The notes below the pieces were generated by a model. The model saw nothing but the letters and a program-made list of their open reading frames with translations. It made no database searches and was not told the DNA's origin. 51,971 bases of DNA, taken from NCBI RefSeq assembly GCF_014192395.1, contig NZ_JACHXW010000017.1, forward strand, positions 107,430 through 159,400, in the 5' to 3' direction. This document shows, one piece after another, positions 16,173-24,317 of the stretch. How positions within the stretch are numbered: position 1 is the first letter of the stretch; every line of letters begins with the position of its first letter. This DNA comes from Paenibacillus endophyticus (lineage in GTDB: Bacteria; Bacillota; Bacilli; Paenibacillales; Paenibacillaceae). The position numbers and the translations under genes are program-made.

Positions 16173-16210
16173 GGGCCTTTTCTCCGATAAGGAGAGAGGC
16201 TTTTTCTTTT
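16173..16210 (+). terminator. Terminator after hpf
   Basis: GCC(T)TTTCTCC pairs with GGAGAGAGGC (one bulged base and one G-T pair; loop GATAA), then TTTTTCTTTT. It separates hpf from secA. Confidence 0.85.
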
Positions 16211-16289
16211 ACACGCGTCCTCGTTGCGGCGGTGTCGACAAACTGATACAATTTAATGCAAAGAGGCGTCATTACGAAAGGGGAATTCC

Positions 16290-18797
16290 ATGCTCGGATT
16301 AGTGAAGAAGATATTTGGTGACCATAACGAGCGCGAGGTAAAACGGCTCCAGCGGACGGTAGATGAAGTAAATGCGATAGAGTCGAAGTATACGGCCTTA
16401 TCCGATGAAGCGCTGCGCGCGAAGACTGAGGAATTTAAAGCAAGAATTGAAAAAGGCGAAACACTGGACAAGATTCTGCCAGAAGCTTTTGCAACGGTTA
16501 GAGAGGCTTCCAAGCGTACGCTTGGCATGCGTCACTTCGATGTACAGCTGCTAGGCGGTATGGTTCTTCATGAAGGCAAGATCGCGGAGATGAGAACGGG
16601 TGAAGGTAAAACGCTGGTAGCTACGCTGCCGGTTTATCTGAACGCTCTGCTCGGCAAAGGCGTACATGTCATTACTGTCAATAATTACTTGGCTCAGCGC
16701 GATAGCGAGCTGATGGGCCAGCTTTATGGCTTCCTAGGTATGACGGTTGGCTGCAATCTTCACGGGTTGTCGCATGACGAGAAGCAAGAGGCGTATGCTT
16801 GCGATATTACGTACGGAACGAACAATGAGTTCGGATTCGACTATTTGCGCGACAACATGGTTCTGTACAAGGAACAAATGGTTCAGCGTCCGCTTTATTT
16901 TGCCATCATTGATGAAGTGGACTCCATCTTGGTCGACGAAGCGCGGACTCCGCTTATTATTTCCGGGCAAGCCGCGAAATCGACTGAGCTTTATTTTGCC
17001 GCAGACCGTTTTATTAGCCGCTTGAAGCCTGAAGAGGATTTCACGATTGATATTAAGCTGCGCAGCGTTATGCTGACGGAATCAGGCGTTGAGAAGACGG
17101 AGAAGGCGTTCCAAATTGAGAACTTGTTCGACCATGCGAATGTTACGCTGAACCACCATGTTCAGCAGGCACTCAAAGCCAACTTCATAATGAAACGCGA
17201 CGTGGATTACGTTGTGGAAGATGATGAGGTTGTGATCGTCGATGAGTTTACGGGTCGCCTGATGTCTGGACGCCGTTACAGCGACGGCTTGCATCAAGCT
17301 ATTGAAGCAAAAGAACAGCTAAAGGTTCAGAATGAAAGCATGACGCTTGCGACGATTACGTTCCAGAACTATTTCCGTATGTACCGCAAGCTTGCGGGCA
17401 TGACAGGTACGGCGAAAACAGAGGAAGAAGAGTTCAAGCGTATTTACGGACTTGATGTTATTCAAGTGCCTACGAACCGTTCCATGATCCGCAAGGACAT
17501 TGCAGACGTAGTCTACAAGTCTGAGAACGGCAAGTTTAAAGCGGTTGTAGAAGAAATCGTCGAGCGCCACAGCAAGAACCAACCTGTACTGGTCGGTACA
17601 ATATCTATCGAGAACTCAGAGAAGTTATCCGATATGCTGAAACGCCGCGGCGTAACGCATAAGGTGCTTAACGCGAAGTTCCATGCGGAGGAAGCGGAAA
17701 TTATTTCGCGCGCAGGACAAGCGGGCTCCGTGACGATCGCAACGAACATGGCAGGCCGCGGTACGGATATTTTGCTAGGCGATCAGGTTGCTGATCTTGG
17801 AGGCTTGCATATTATCGGTACGGAGCGCCATGAGAGCCGTCGGATCGATAACCAGCTGCGCGGTCGTGCGGGACGTCAAGGCGACCCAGGCTCATCGCAG
17901 TTCTACCTATCGCTTGAAGATGAGCTTATGCGCCGCTTCGGTTCTGAGAACATAATGGGCATGATGGACAAGCTGGGCCTTGATGAGGATCAGCCGATCG
18001 AAAGCCGCATGATCTCTAGAGCGATTGAATCTGCACAGAAACGCGTTGAGGGTAATAACTTCGATATTCGTAAGGTTGTCCTTCAATATGATGATGTGAT
18101 GAACCAACAACGTGAAGTTATCTATAAACAGCGCCGTGATATCCTTGGTTCGGAGAACATCCGCCAAGAAGTGATGGATATGCTTAAGCCTGTCATTGAA
18201 CGCATCGTGGAAGCGCATTGCTCGGAGGATATTCCGGAGGAGTGGGATCTTCAAGCAATCGTGGATTACGCGCATGCGACATTCCTGAACGAAGGTTCTT
18301 TGACCAAGGAAGAGATTTGGGGCAAGGAAAAGGAAGAGATCGTTGAATATATCCTTGCTGAGGTCGTAGCTTCTTACGATGAGCGTGAGGAAGAGCTTGG
18401 CGCGGAAACGATGCGTGAATTCGAGAAGGTTGTCGTGCTTCGCGCAGTAGACAGCAAGTGGATGGATCACATCGATGCGATGGATCAGCTTCGCCAAGGT
18501 ATCCATTTGCGTGCATACGGCGGTACGGATCCGCTTCGCGAATACCAATTCGAAGGCTTCGAGATGTTTAAGGAAATGATCGAGAGCATCCAAGAGGAAG
18601 TCGCGAGATATATCATGAAGGCACGCGTAGAGAGCAACTTGGAGCGCCAAGAGGTTGCTCAGGGCCAAACGACGACGACAAGCGGCGGCGGAGAGGCAAT
18701 GGAAAAACGTCCGGCTAAGCGCGAGGAGCGCGTTGGACGCAACGATGTTTGCCCTTGCGGCAGCGGCAAGAAGTATAAGCTTTGCCACGGCAAGTAA
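16290..18797 (+). CDS. secA: Preprotein translocase ATPase SecA
   Basis: 835 residues, normal for Gram-positive SecA. It pushes unfolded preproteins through SecYEG using ATP. Walker A is MRTGEGKTLVA (about 101-111) in NBD1. The DEAD-like box is IIDEVDSILVDEARTPLIISG, interrupted here only for brevity. The preprotein cross-linking domain follows. NBD2 carries TIATNMAGRGTDI and LRGRAGRQGDPG. The helical scaffold and wing follow, and a C-terminal zinc motif (CPCGSGKKYKLCH) binds SecB-like partners or lipid. AAAGGGGAA precedes the ATG. prfB follows after 67 bases without a clear terminator. The 333-residue antisense frame at its 3' end is a shadow. Confidence 0.98.
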   Translation: MLGLVKKIFGDHNEREVKRLQRTVDEVNAIESKYTALSDEALRAKTEEFKARIEKGETLDKILPEAFATVREASKRTLGMRHFDVQLLGGMVLHEGKIAEMRTGEGKTLVATLPVYLNALLGKGVHVITVNNYLAQRDSELMGQLYGFLGMTVGCNLHGLSHDEKQEAYACDITYGTNNEFGFDYLRDNMVLYKEQMVQRPLYFAIIDEVDSILVDEARTPLIISGQAAKSTELYFAADRFISRLKPEEDFTIDIKLRSVMLTESGVEKTEKAFQIENLFDHANVTLNHHVQQALKANFIMKRDVDYVVEDDEVVIVDEFTGRLMSGRRYSDGLHQAIEAKEQLKVQNESMTLATITFQNYFRMYRKLAGMTGTAKTEEEEFKRIYGLDVIQVPTNRSMIRKDIADVVYKSENGKFKAVVEEIVERHSKNQPVLVGTISIENSEKLSDMLKRRGVTHKVLNAKFHAEEAEIISRAGQAGSVTIATNMAGRGTDILLGDQVADLGGLHIIGTERHESRRIDNQLRGRAGRQGDPGSSQFYLSLEDELMRRFGSENIMGMMDKLGLDEDQPIESRMISRAIESAQKRVEGNNFDIRKVVLQYDDVMNQQREVIYKQRRDILGSENIRQEVMDMLKPVIERIVEAHCSEDIPEEWDLQAIVDYAHATFLNEGSLTKEEIWGKEKEEIVEYILAEVVASYDEREEELGAETMREFEKVVVLRAVDSKWMDHIDAMDQLRQGIHLRAYGGTDPLREYQFEGFEMFKEMIESIQEEVARYIMKARVESNLERQEVAQGQTTTTSGGGEAMEKRPAKREERVGRNDVCPCGSGKKYKLCHGK

Positions 18798-18864
18798 GGA
18801 ACGGCGTTCGAAGGCACGGCATAGTGTAGAGAACGAACAATTATTTTGAGGTGAAGCGGACGCT

Positions 18865-19972
18865 ATGATAGACATAACGGTTAAACAAGACCTGCGTGAA
18901 ATGGCCAAGCGGCTCCAAGAGCTCAGGGGGTCTCTTTGACTTAGATCTTAAGCAAGAGATCATCGCCAATTTCGAGGAGAAAATGACGCTTCCTGATTTC
19001 TGGGATGATAATGAGAAAGCGCAAGGCGTCATCGCGGAGTTAAATGCTGTGAAGTCAGTCGTAGACCATTATGATGGGCTGAATGGCGAGCAGGAAGACC
19101 TGCAAATGATGCTGGAGTTGGCGGAAGAGGAAAGCGATGAGTCGCTTGCCGCGGACGTTGTAAGCGGCGTAGAGAAGCTGATGCGCAAGGTCAGCGACTT
19201 CGAGCTTCAATTGCTGCTCAACCAGCCGTATGACAAGCTCAATGCCATTCTTGAGCTGCATCCTGGCGCGGGCGGGACTGAGTCGCAAGACTGGGGACTG
19301 ATGCTGTACCGCATGTACACGCGCTGGGCAGAGAAAAGCGGCTTCAAGGTAGAGCTGCTTGACTATCTGCCCGGTGACGAGGCTGGAATCAAAAGCGTTA
19401 CTATTCTGGTTAAAGGCTTCAACGCTTATGGGTATTTAAAAGCGGAGAAAGGCGTGCACAGGCTTGTTCGCATTTCGCCATTCGACTCCGCTGGCCGACG
19501 TCATACGTCATTCGCTTCTTGCGATGTCGTTCCTGAAATCGACGACAGCATCGAGATTGAGATTCGCTCGGAGGATTTGAAGGTAGATACGTACCGTGCG
19601 AGCGGAGCGGGCGGCCAGCACGTCAATAAGACGGAATCGGCTATCCGCATCACGCATATTCCTTCTGGCATTGTGGTAGCGTGCCAGCAGGAACGCTCGC
19701 AGATTCAGAACCGGGAGAAGGCGATGAAGATGCTGCGCTCCAAGCTGTATGATCGAAAGATCGAGGAGCAGATGAAGCATCTTGCCGAAATTCGCGGTGA
19801 TCAGTCAGAGATTGCTTGGGGCAGTCAAATCCGGTCTTACGTATTCCATCCTTACAGTATGGTCAAGGACCATCGGACATCGGTTGAGACAGGCAATGTT
19901 GGCGCCGTGATGGATGGCGATATAGATGCGTTTATTGACGGTTACTTGCGCCATCAGATTCGTCATGATTAA
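18865..19972 (+). CDS. prfB: Peptide chain release factor 2 (programmed +1 frameshift)
   Basis: RF2 reads UGA and UAA stops and releases the peptide through GGQ. Translation starts at ATG 18865 (MIDITVKQDLREMAKRLQEL...) and reaches an in-frame TGA at 18937-18939 after 24 codons. The rest, 344 codons from GAC at 18938, is in the +1 frame, giving 368 residues in total. The shift site has the internal Shine-Dalgarno AGGGGG, then TCT, CTT, TGA and C, the classic autoregulatory arrangement. The SPF anticodon-like motif (RISPFDSAGRR) and GAGGQHVNKTESAIR are present. A plain ORF caller will start it wrongly near 18896. GAGGTG precedes the start and a terminator follows. Confidence 0.97.
18925..18940 (+). 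promoter_or_regulatory. Programmed +1 ribosomal frameshift site in prfB
   Basis: AGGGGG (18925-18930) pairs with the anti-Shine-Dalgarno three bases before CTT TGA C (18934-18940). The slow UGA stop at low RF2 levels lets the tRNA-Leu slip from CTT to TTT, so RF2 controls its own synthesis. Confidence 0.95.
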
Positions 19973-19988
19973 AGAATAGCATTAGGGG

Positions 19989-20028
19989 AAGAGTTCCGAC
20001 ACGTTCTGCGTGTGGAGCTCTTCTTTTT
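19989..20028 (+). terminator. Terminator after prfB
   Basis: AAGAGTTCC(G)ACACG pairs with CGTGTGGAGCTCTT (one bulge, one wobble), then CTTTTT. It overlaps an in-frame upstream extension of the next gene, which argues that gene starts at 20060. Confidence 0.85.
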
Positions 20029-20059
20029 GCGAAAATCAGCTTGCGAGGAGATATTTAGC

Positions 20060-20944
20060 ATGAGCGCTAGTACAGTGAAAAGAAGAAAGAACGGACCGAG
20101 GATGAGCCCGCGCGCCCAGTCGGCATGGAGCATTGTCCAGCTTCTTATCGGTTCTATTATTGTTGCGATCAGCTTCAATATGTTTATGGTTCCGAACGGC
20201 ATTGCATCGGGAGGCGTATCTGGCGTTTCGATACTGGTTCAACGAGTAGCGAATATCACGCCTGCCATTACGCAATGGGCGATCAATATCCCTTTATTTA
20301 TCGCAGGTCTCTGGCTGCTCGGTAAAAGGTTTGGTGCAAAAACAGCGCTTGGTTCCATCATATTGCCTTTGTTCGTTTTACTGACAGACGGATTCCAGTC
20401 TCCGACAGATAATCCGCTGCTAGCGGCTATTTATGGCGGTATTGGAGTGGGGCTTGGCCTCGGTCTTGTTTTTCGCGGGGGCGCCTCGACGGGCGGCCTG
20501 GACCTAGCGGCACAAATATTGCATCGCTATACGGGCTTGCCGCTGAGCTTAGCTATTGTGTGCTTCGATGGCTGCGTGATTGTAGCTGCTGGTTTCATCA
20601 TATCGCCTGAGGTCGCCTTATACGCATTGATTGGCTTGTTCGTGACGAGCAAGACGATTGATTTCGTACAAAGCGGGCTGCAGCTGTCCAAGGTGGCGTT
20701 CATCATAAGTGATTATTCAGAAGAGGTTAGTGCTGCCATACTGAATGATCTGGATCGTGGCTTAACGCGGTTAGACGGCCATGGCGGGTATACGGGTGCA
20801 GGGCGTACTGTTCTTATGGTAGTGGTAGGGCAGAATGAGGTTCCAAAGCTGAAGCAGCTGGTACGAGCGATTGATCCCGGTGCTTTTGTTATCATCAGCA
20901 ATACGGCTGAGGTATTGGGGCAGGGCTTTAAATTGGAGAACTAG
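20060..20944 (+). CDS. YitT-family (DUF2179) membrane protein, YvjA-like
   Basis: 294 residues. After a basic N-terminus (STVKRRKNGPR) come five to six hydrophobic helices: IVQLLIGSIIVAISFNMFMV, then ITQWAINIPLFIAGLWLL, a LPLFVLLTDG segment, AIYGGIGVGLGLGLVF, and two later ones. Residues ~215-290 are the soluble DUF2179 domain (FIISDYSEEVSAAILNDL...GRTVLMVVVGQNEVPKLKQL). The RGGASTGGLDLAA motif is typical of the YitT family, whose transport role is unknown. The ATG at 20060 has GAGGAG 10 bases upstream. Bacillus subtilis has a YitT-family gene (yvjA) in the same prfB-ftsE region, so this is likely its counterpart (inference). Confidence 0.88.
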   Translation: MSASTVKRRKNGPRMSPRAQSAWSIVQLLIGSIIVAISFNMFMVPNGIASGGVSGVSILVQRVANITPAITQWAINIPLFIAGLWLLGKRFGAKTALGSIILPLFVLLTDGFQSPTDNPLLAAIYGGIGVGLGLGLVFRGGASTGGLDLAAQILHRYTGLPLSLAIVCFDGCVIVAAGFIISPEVALYALIGLFVTSKTIDFVQSGLQLSKVAFIISDYSEEVSAAILNDLDRGLTRLDGHGGYTGAGRTVLMVVVGQNEVPKLKQLVRAIDPGAFVIISNTAEVLGQGFKLEN

Positions 20945-20980
20945 CAAAGTTGGAGCGTCTGCGGTGAAAGGGAATATATA

Positions 20981-21027
20981 GGATACAAGAAATGGCTGCC
21001 GTTGAATGGCAAGGCGGGCTTGTATCC
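20981..21027. repeat. Inverted repeat between convergent genes
   Basis: GGATACAAG (20981-20989) and CTTGTATCC (21019-21027) form a perfect 9-bp stem; a small TGCC/GGCA hairpin lies in the loop. It sits between two convergent genes and may be a bidirectional stop or mRNA stabiliser, but no T-run follows on either strand. Confidence 0.5.
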
Positions 21028-21049
21028 TCATTGGATCGCTGGTATTAGA

Positions 21050-21550
21050 TTACTTTCGTTTTAGCTTTTCAATTTCCGTTTTAAGATTAAGCTGTTCTCG
21101 ATTCAGAATATCAATCCCGAAGCTGTGCGTATTCAATTCAGCTGTTACTTTGCGCTCGAAGCTCGCTTGTCCGGCATCGAGTCGTTTTGAAATCTCGAGT
21201 GTTTCCAGCGCAGCCTGACGAATCAGTGGAATATCAACGACGAGAGCTTCGATTTGATGCAGACGTTGGTTAGTTGTTTGCTGCTCGACCTTTAACTCGC
21301 TGAGCGTATGCCGCATGCTCTGCTGCTCTTCTTTGACCTCGCTGAGCGTATGCCGCATGCTCTGCTGCTCTTCTTTGACCTCGCTGAGCGTATGCCGCAT
21401 GCTCTGCTGCTCATCCTTGACCTCGCTGAGCGTATGCCGCATGCTCTGCTGTTCTTCTTTGACCTCGCTTAACGTACGCTCCATGTTCTGCTGCCCGTCT
21501 CTCAATGAGCTTAACTCATTTAGAATTTGCTGCAAAATGTTCTCTCCCAT
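21050..21550 (-). CDS. Coiled-coil repeat protein of unknown function
   Basis: 166 residues, no enzyme motif, no signal peptide and no membrane helix. Residues ~23-95 are five near-identical 14-residue units (TLSEVKEEQQSMRH and variants), each two heptads long, so they should extend one coiled coil. The N-terminus (MGENILQQILNELSSLRDGQ) and a C-terminal region (IEALVVDIPLIRQAALETLEISKRL...) flank them. It resembles small proteins of Bacillales with many 14-residue repeats that lack a defined function. On the minus strand the start follows GGAGGTGAC about 8 bases upstream. It is convergent with the YitT gene and divergent from argC. The repeat number may vary between strains. Confidence 0.75.
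   Translation of the reverse strand: MGENILQQILNELSSLRDGQQNMERTLSEVKEEQQSMRHTLSEVKDEQQSMRHTLSEVKEEQQSMRHTLSEVKEEQQSMRHTLSELKVEQQTTNQRLHQIEALVVDIPLIRQAALETLEISKRLDAGQASFERKVTAELNTHSFGIDILNREQLNLKTEIEKLKRK
21296..21505. repeat. 42-bp tandem repeat, five units
   Basis: Units start at 21296, 21338, 21380, 21422 and 21464. The first four share CTCGCTGAGCGTATGCCGCA almost without change; the last is diverged (CTCGCTTAACGTACGCTCCA). The period is a multiple of three and of the coiled-coil heptad pair, so copy changes keep both frame and helix register. Confidence 0.95.
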
Positions 21551-21743
21551 ACTTAAGTCACCTCCATTTGAATGAATAGCTGTTTAGCTTGGTGTGGCGC
21601 CGTCCATCTTTCTCTCGTTGAAATTAGTATATCATTTCTGCTACTCGTATGATAACATAAAAACGAGAACGTTTGTTCTGTTTTATGAATATATTTATCC
21701 TTTTAAAGTTGAATATTGGATAAAAAATAGCCATAATTGTTCG

Positions 21744-21792
21744 TTGTATTATTATGAATTGGAATGTATAATAATACGAATAAACCTGCATA
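21744..21792 (+). promoter_or_regulatory. arg operon promoter with tandem candidate ARG boxes
   Basis: TTGTAT (21744-21749), 17 bases, TATAAT (21767-21772). Two 18-base sites fit the ArgR/AhrC operator pattern: TATGAATTGGAATGTATA (21753-21770) and TACGAATAAACCTGCATA (21775-21792). They share TAYGAAT-N5-TGYATA, and the first covers the spacer and -10, so bound repressor would block RNA polymerase. The gap of 4 bases (22 bases centre to centre) suits a hexamer binding one face of the helix. Confidence 0.7.
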
Positions 21793-21844
21793 TTTCCATC
21801 AACTGCCGAATGTTGTACAATTATAAGTTGAAGAAGAAGTCAAC

Positions 21845-21862
21845 CTTTCCGCGTGCGGAAAG
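21845..21862 (+). promoter_or_regulatory. Palindrome in the argC leader
   Basis: CTTTCCGCGTGCGGAAAG is a perfect palindromic hairpin candidate (8-bp arms). It lies in the ~150-base untranslated leader between the arg promoter and argC. No T-run follows, so it is not a simple terminator. Apart from this hairpin and the promoter region, the 380 bases from 21551 to 21930 hold no gene I can support. Confidence 0.5.
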
Positions 21863-21930
21863 AGCAATAGATACAGCTGCGGCGCGATTATTGCTGGGCC
21901 TGCGGCATTTCGTTTCGAGGAGAGATCAAT

Positions 21931-22980
21931 ATGGGCATAAAAGTAAAAATAGCAATTATTGGATCGACCGGCTACGGCGGCGTAGAGCTCATTCGTTTGC
22001 TTGCTTCCCACCCGCTTGCAGAGGTGACATCGGTCATTTCGTCTTCAAGCGCTGGTACGCCAATCACGGAAGGATATCCGCATTTGACCGGTATTCGCGA
22101 GGAGCTACTAGATGATGTAGATCCAGCAGCAATCAAGGCTAAAGCAGATGTTGTGTTTTTGGCAACGCCAGCGGGTGTAGCAGCAAAGCTAGTGCCATCG
22201 TTGCTTGAAGCAGATCTGAAAATTATTGACCTGTCAGGTGATTTCCGACTGAAGTCGCCTGCATTGTATGAGCAATGGTATAAAAAGCCTGCAGCGGATG
22301 AAGCTTACTTGAAGCAGGCGGTATTCGGCTTGGCCGAAATTTATGGAGACCAAGTGCTGAATGCTCCATTTATTTCGAATCCCGGATGTTATCCGACAGC
22401 AACGCTGCTAGGCCTTATTCCGGCAGTTAAAGCGGGATGGATTGATCCCTCCACTATTATTATTGATGCCAAGTCCGGAGTTTCCGGGGCAGGCCGCGGT
22501 GCATCTTTAGGCACACATTATTCCGAGCTGAACGAAAATCTGAAGGCTTATAAATTGAACCAGCATCAACATATCCCAGAAATTGAAATGGTGCTATCGG
22601 ACGTGGCAAGCAAGCCGGTCGTAACGACTTTTACTACGCATCTCGTACCGATGACGCGCGGGATTATGTCGACGATGTATGCTGCTGTACAAGGCGAGCG
22701 GAGCTCAGCTGACTTCGTAGAGCTTTACCGTTCCTACTATGAAGGCCGTAAATTTGTACGTATTCGTCCAGAAGGCCAATGGCCGACGACGAAGGAAGTA
22801 TGGGGCTCGAACTATTGCGATATAGGCTTTGCGGTTGACGAACGTACGGGCCGGGTAACCATCGTGTCAGTTATTGACAACCTAGTTAAAGGGGCGGCAG
22901 GGCAAGCGATTCAAAACCTGAACATCATGATGGGCTGGGATGAGACGCTGGGCTTGCAATTTGTTCCCGTTTATCCTTAA
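21931..22980 (+). CDS. argC: N-acetyl-gamma-glutamyl-phosphate reductase
   Basis: 349 residues. Third step of arginine synthesis: NADPH-dependent reduction of N-acetylglutamyl phosphate to the semialdehyde. The N-terminal Rossmann fold reads IAIIGSTGYGGVELIRLL. The catalytic Cys is C153 in SNPGCYPTA, and GVSGAGRGAS and the HQHIPEIEM block follow. GAGGAGAG precedes the ATG. It opens a seven-gene operon (argC-J-B-D-F-G-H) on one strand with short gaps. The first gene is preceded by the ARG-box promoter at 21744, so the whole operon is likely repressed by arginine. Confidence 0.97.
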   Translation: MGIKVKIAIIGSTGYGGVELIRLLASHPLAEVTSVISSSSAGTPITEGYPHLTGIREELLDDVDPAAIKAKADVVFLATPAGVAAKLVPSLLEADLKIIDLSGDFRLKSPALYEQWYKKPAADEAYLKQAVFGLAEIYGDQVLNAPFISNPGCYPTATLLGLIPAVKAGWIDPSTIIIDAKSGVSGAGRGASLGTHYSELNENLKAYKLNQHQHIPEIEMVLSDVASKPVVTTFTTHLVPMTRGIMSTMYAAVQGERSSADFVELYRSYYEGRKFVRIRPEGQWPTTKEVWGSNYCDIGFAVDERTGRVTIVSVIDNLVKGAAGQAIQNLNIMMGWDETLGLQFVPVYP

Positions 22981-23045
22981 GCAGACTTGAATCATTTTTG
23001 AACTTATATTCCTATTCATACAGGTGAAGGAGAAACGATTTTACG

Positions 23046-24287
23046 ATGGTACAGGATAATACGACAGCTTTGTTCACGGTCGTCTCGGACGGCTCGATCA
23101 CAACGCCTCAAGGCTTTTCGGCAGGCGGACTGCACTGCGGTCTCAAAAAAACGACGCGACATGACCTTGGCGCAATTGTATGCGAGGTCCCTGCAACTGC
23201 GGCTGGCGTTTATACGACGAATGCGTTTCAAGCCGCACCGCTGCAAGTAACCCGTGAGAGCATCGCCGCTGGCGGTGTCCTGCGTGCGGTGCTGGTGAAC
23301 AGTGGCAATGCGAATGCGTGCACAGGCAAGCAGGGCGAAGCCGATGCCTATGAGATGAGCGCTAGATTTGCGGAGTCCATTGGTGTCTCAAAGGATCAAG
23401 TTGCAGTTGCTTCAACAGGCGTCATTGGCGAACTGCTTAAGATGGATAATGTGCGTAATGGCATTGATGGCCTGCCAGCTAGGTTGAATGGCTCGCGCAC
23501 GGGCGCGGATGATTTCTGCCAAGCTATTCTGACAACGGATCTAGTGCAGAAAATGGTTTGTGTCGAACTTGAGCTGGATGGCAAACGCGTGTCCGTTGCC
23601 GGTGCGGCGAAAGGCTCAGGCATGATTCATCCGAATATGGCAACGATGCTTGGCTTCGTCACAACGGATGCAGCGATCGGCAGCGAGGCACTTCAGCTAT
23701 TGCTGCGTCAAGCGACTGATTTGACTTTTAATATGATTACGGTTGATGGCGATACAAGCACGAACGACATGCTAGTTGCGATGGCAAGCGGGCTTGCAGG
23801 GAATAATGAGCTGACGGAAGCTCACGAGGGCTGGGCTGCTTTCGCAGCGGCAATTCGTTATGTGTGCGAGGTGCTCGCGAAGGCGATCGCACGTGATGGC
23901 GAAGGGGCAACTAAGCTGGTTGAGGTACAGGTAAATGGCGCTGTCAGTGACGATTCTGCACAAGCGATTGCAAAGACGGTAATCGGATCCTCGCTTGTTA
24001 AATCCGCCGTATTTGGAGCTGATGCGAACTGGGGGCGTATTATTGCGGCAGTAGGCCGCGCAGGCCAGCCCGTTAATCCTGAAACAGTAGATATCCGTCT
24101 AGGCGATATTTGGACATTAGAGCAGTCCCGTCCTGTCGCATTCGATGAGGAGATTGCCTTGGAATATTTGAAAGGCGATACGGTTGTGATTCGCGTAGAT
24201 CTACATAATGGTGAAGGAAAGGCAACGGCTTGGGGCTGCGATCTGACCTATGATTACGTTCGCATCAATGCGGCGTATCGGACGTAA
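23046..24287 (+). CDS. argJ: Bifunctional ornithine acetyltransferase/N-acetylglutamate synthase
   Basis: 413 residues. Moves the acetyl group from N-acetylornithine back to glutamate and, in the bifunctional form, also makes N-acetylglutamate from acetyl-CoA. It self-cleaves at the Ala-Thr bond of KGSGMIHPNMATMLGF into alpha and beta chains; the new N-terminal nucleophile is Thr200. Other marks are VNSGNANACTG, TVDGDTSTNDM and GADANWGRI. GAAGGAG precedes the ATG with a rather long spacer. It makes the acetyl cycle closed, which agrees with there being no argE or argA in the operon. Confidence 0.97.
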   Translation: MVQDNTTALFTVVSDGSITTPQGFSAGGLHCGLKKTTRHDLGAIVCEVPATAAGVYTTNAFQAAPLQVTRESIAAGGVLRAVLVNSGNANACTGKQGEADAYEMSARFAESIGVSKDQVAVASTGVIGELLKMDNVRNGIDGLPARLNGSRTGADDFCQAILTTDLVQKMVCVELELDGKRVSVAGAAKGSGMIHPNMATMLGFVTTDAAIGSEALQLLLRQATDLTFNMITVDGDTSTNDMLVAMASGLAGNNELTEAHEGWAAFAAAIRYVCEVLAKAIARDGEGATKLVEVQVNGAVSDDSAQAIAKTVIGSSLVKSAVFGADANWGRIIAAVGRAGQPVNPETVDIRLGDIWTLEQSRPVAFDEEIALEYLKGDTVVIRVDLHNGEGKATAWGCDLTYDYVRINAAYRT

Positions 24288-24317
24288 GCAAAGAACACGC
24301 ATGGAGGTAATGAATCA

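Noticed and set aside
17907..18908. 333-residue antisense frame at the secA end
   Set aside because: Shadow of secA and the prfB start; both sense genes are certain.
18865..18940. prfB as a frameshifted pseudogene
   Set aside because: The stop and shift are the standard RF2 autoregulation site.
21594..22115. 173-residue plus-strand frame across the arg promoter
   Set aside because: Covers the promoter, ARG boxes and argC start in another frame; no ribosome binding site.
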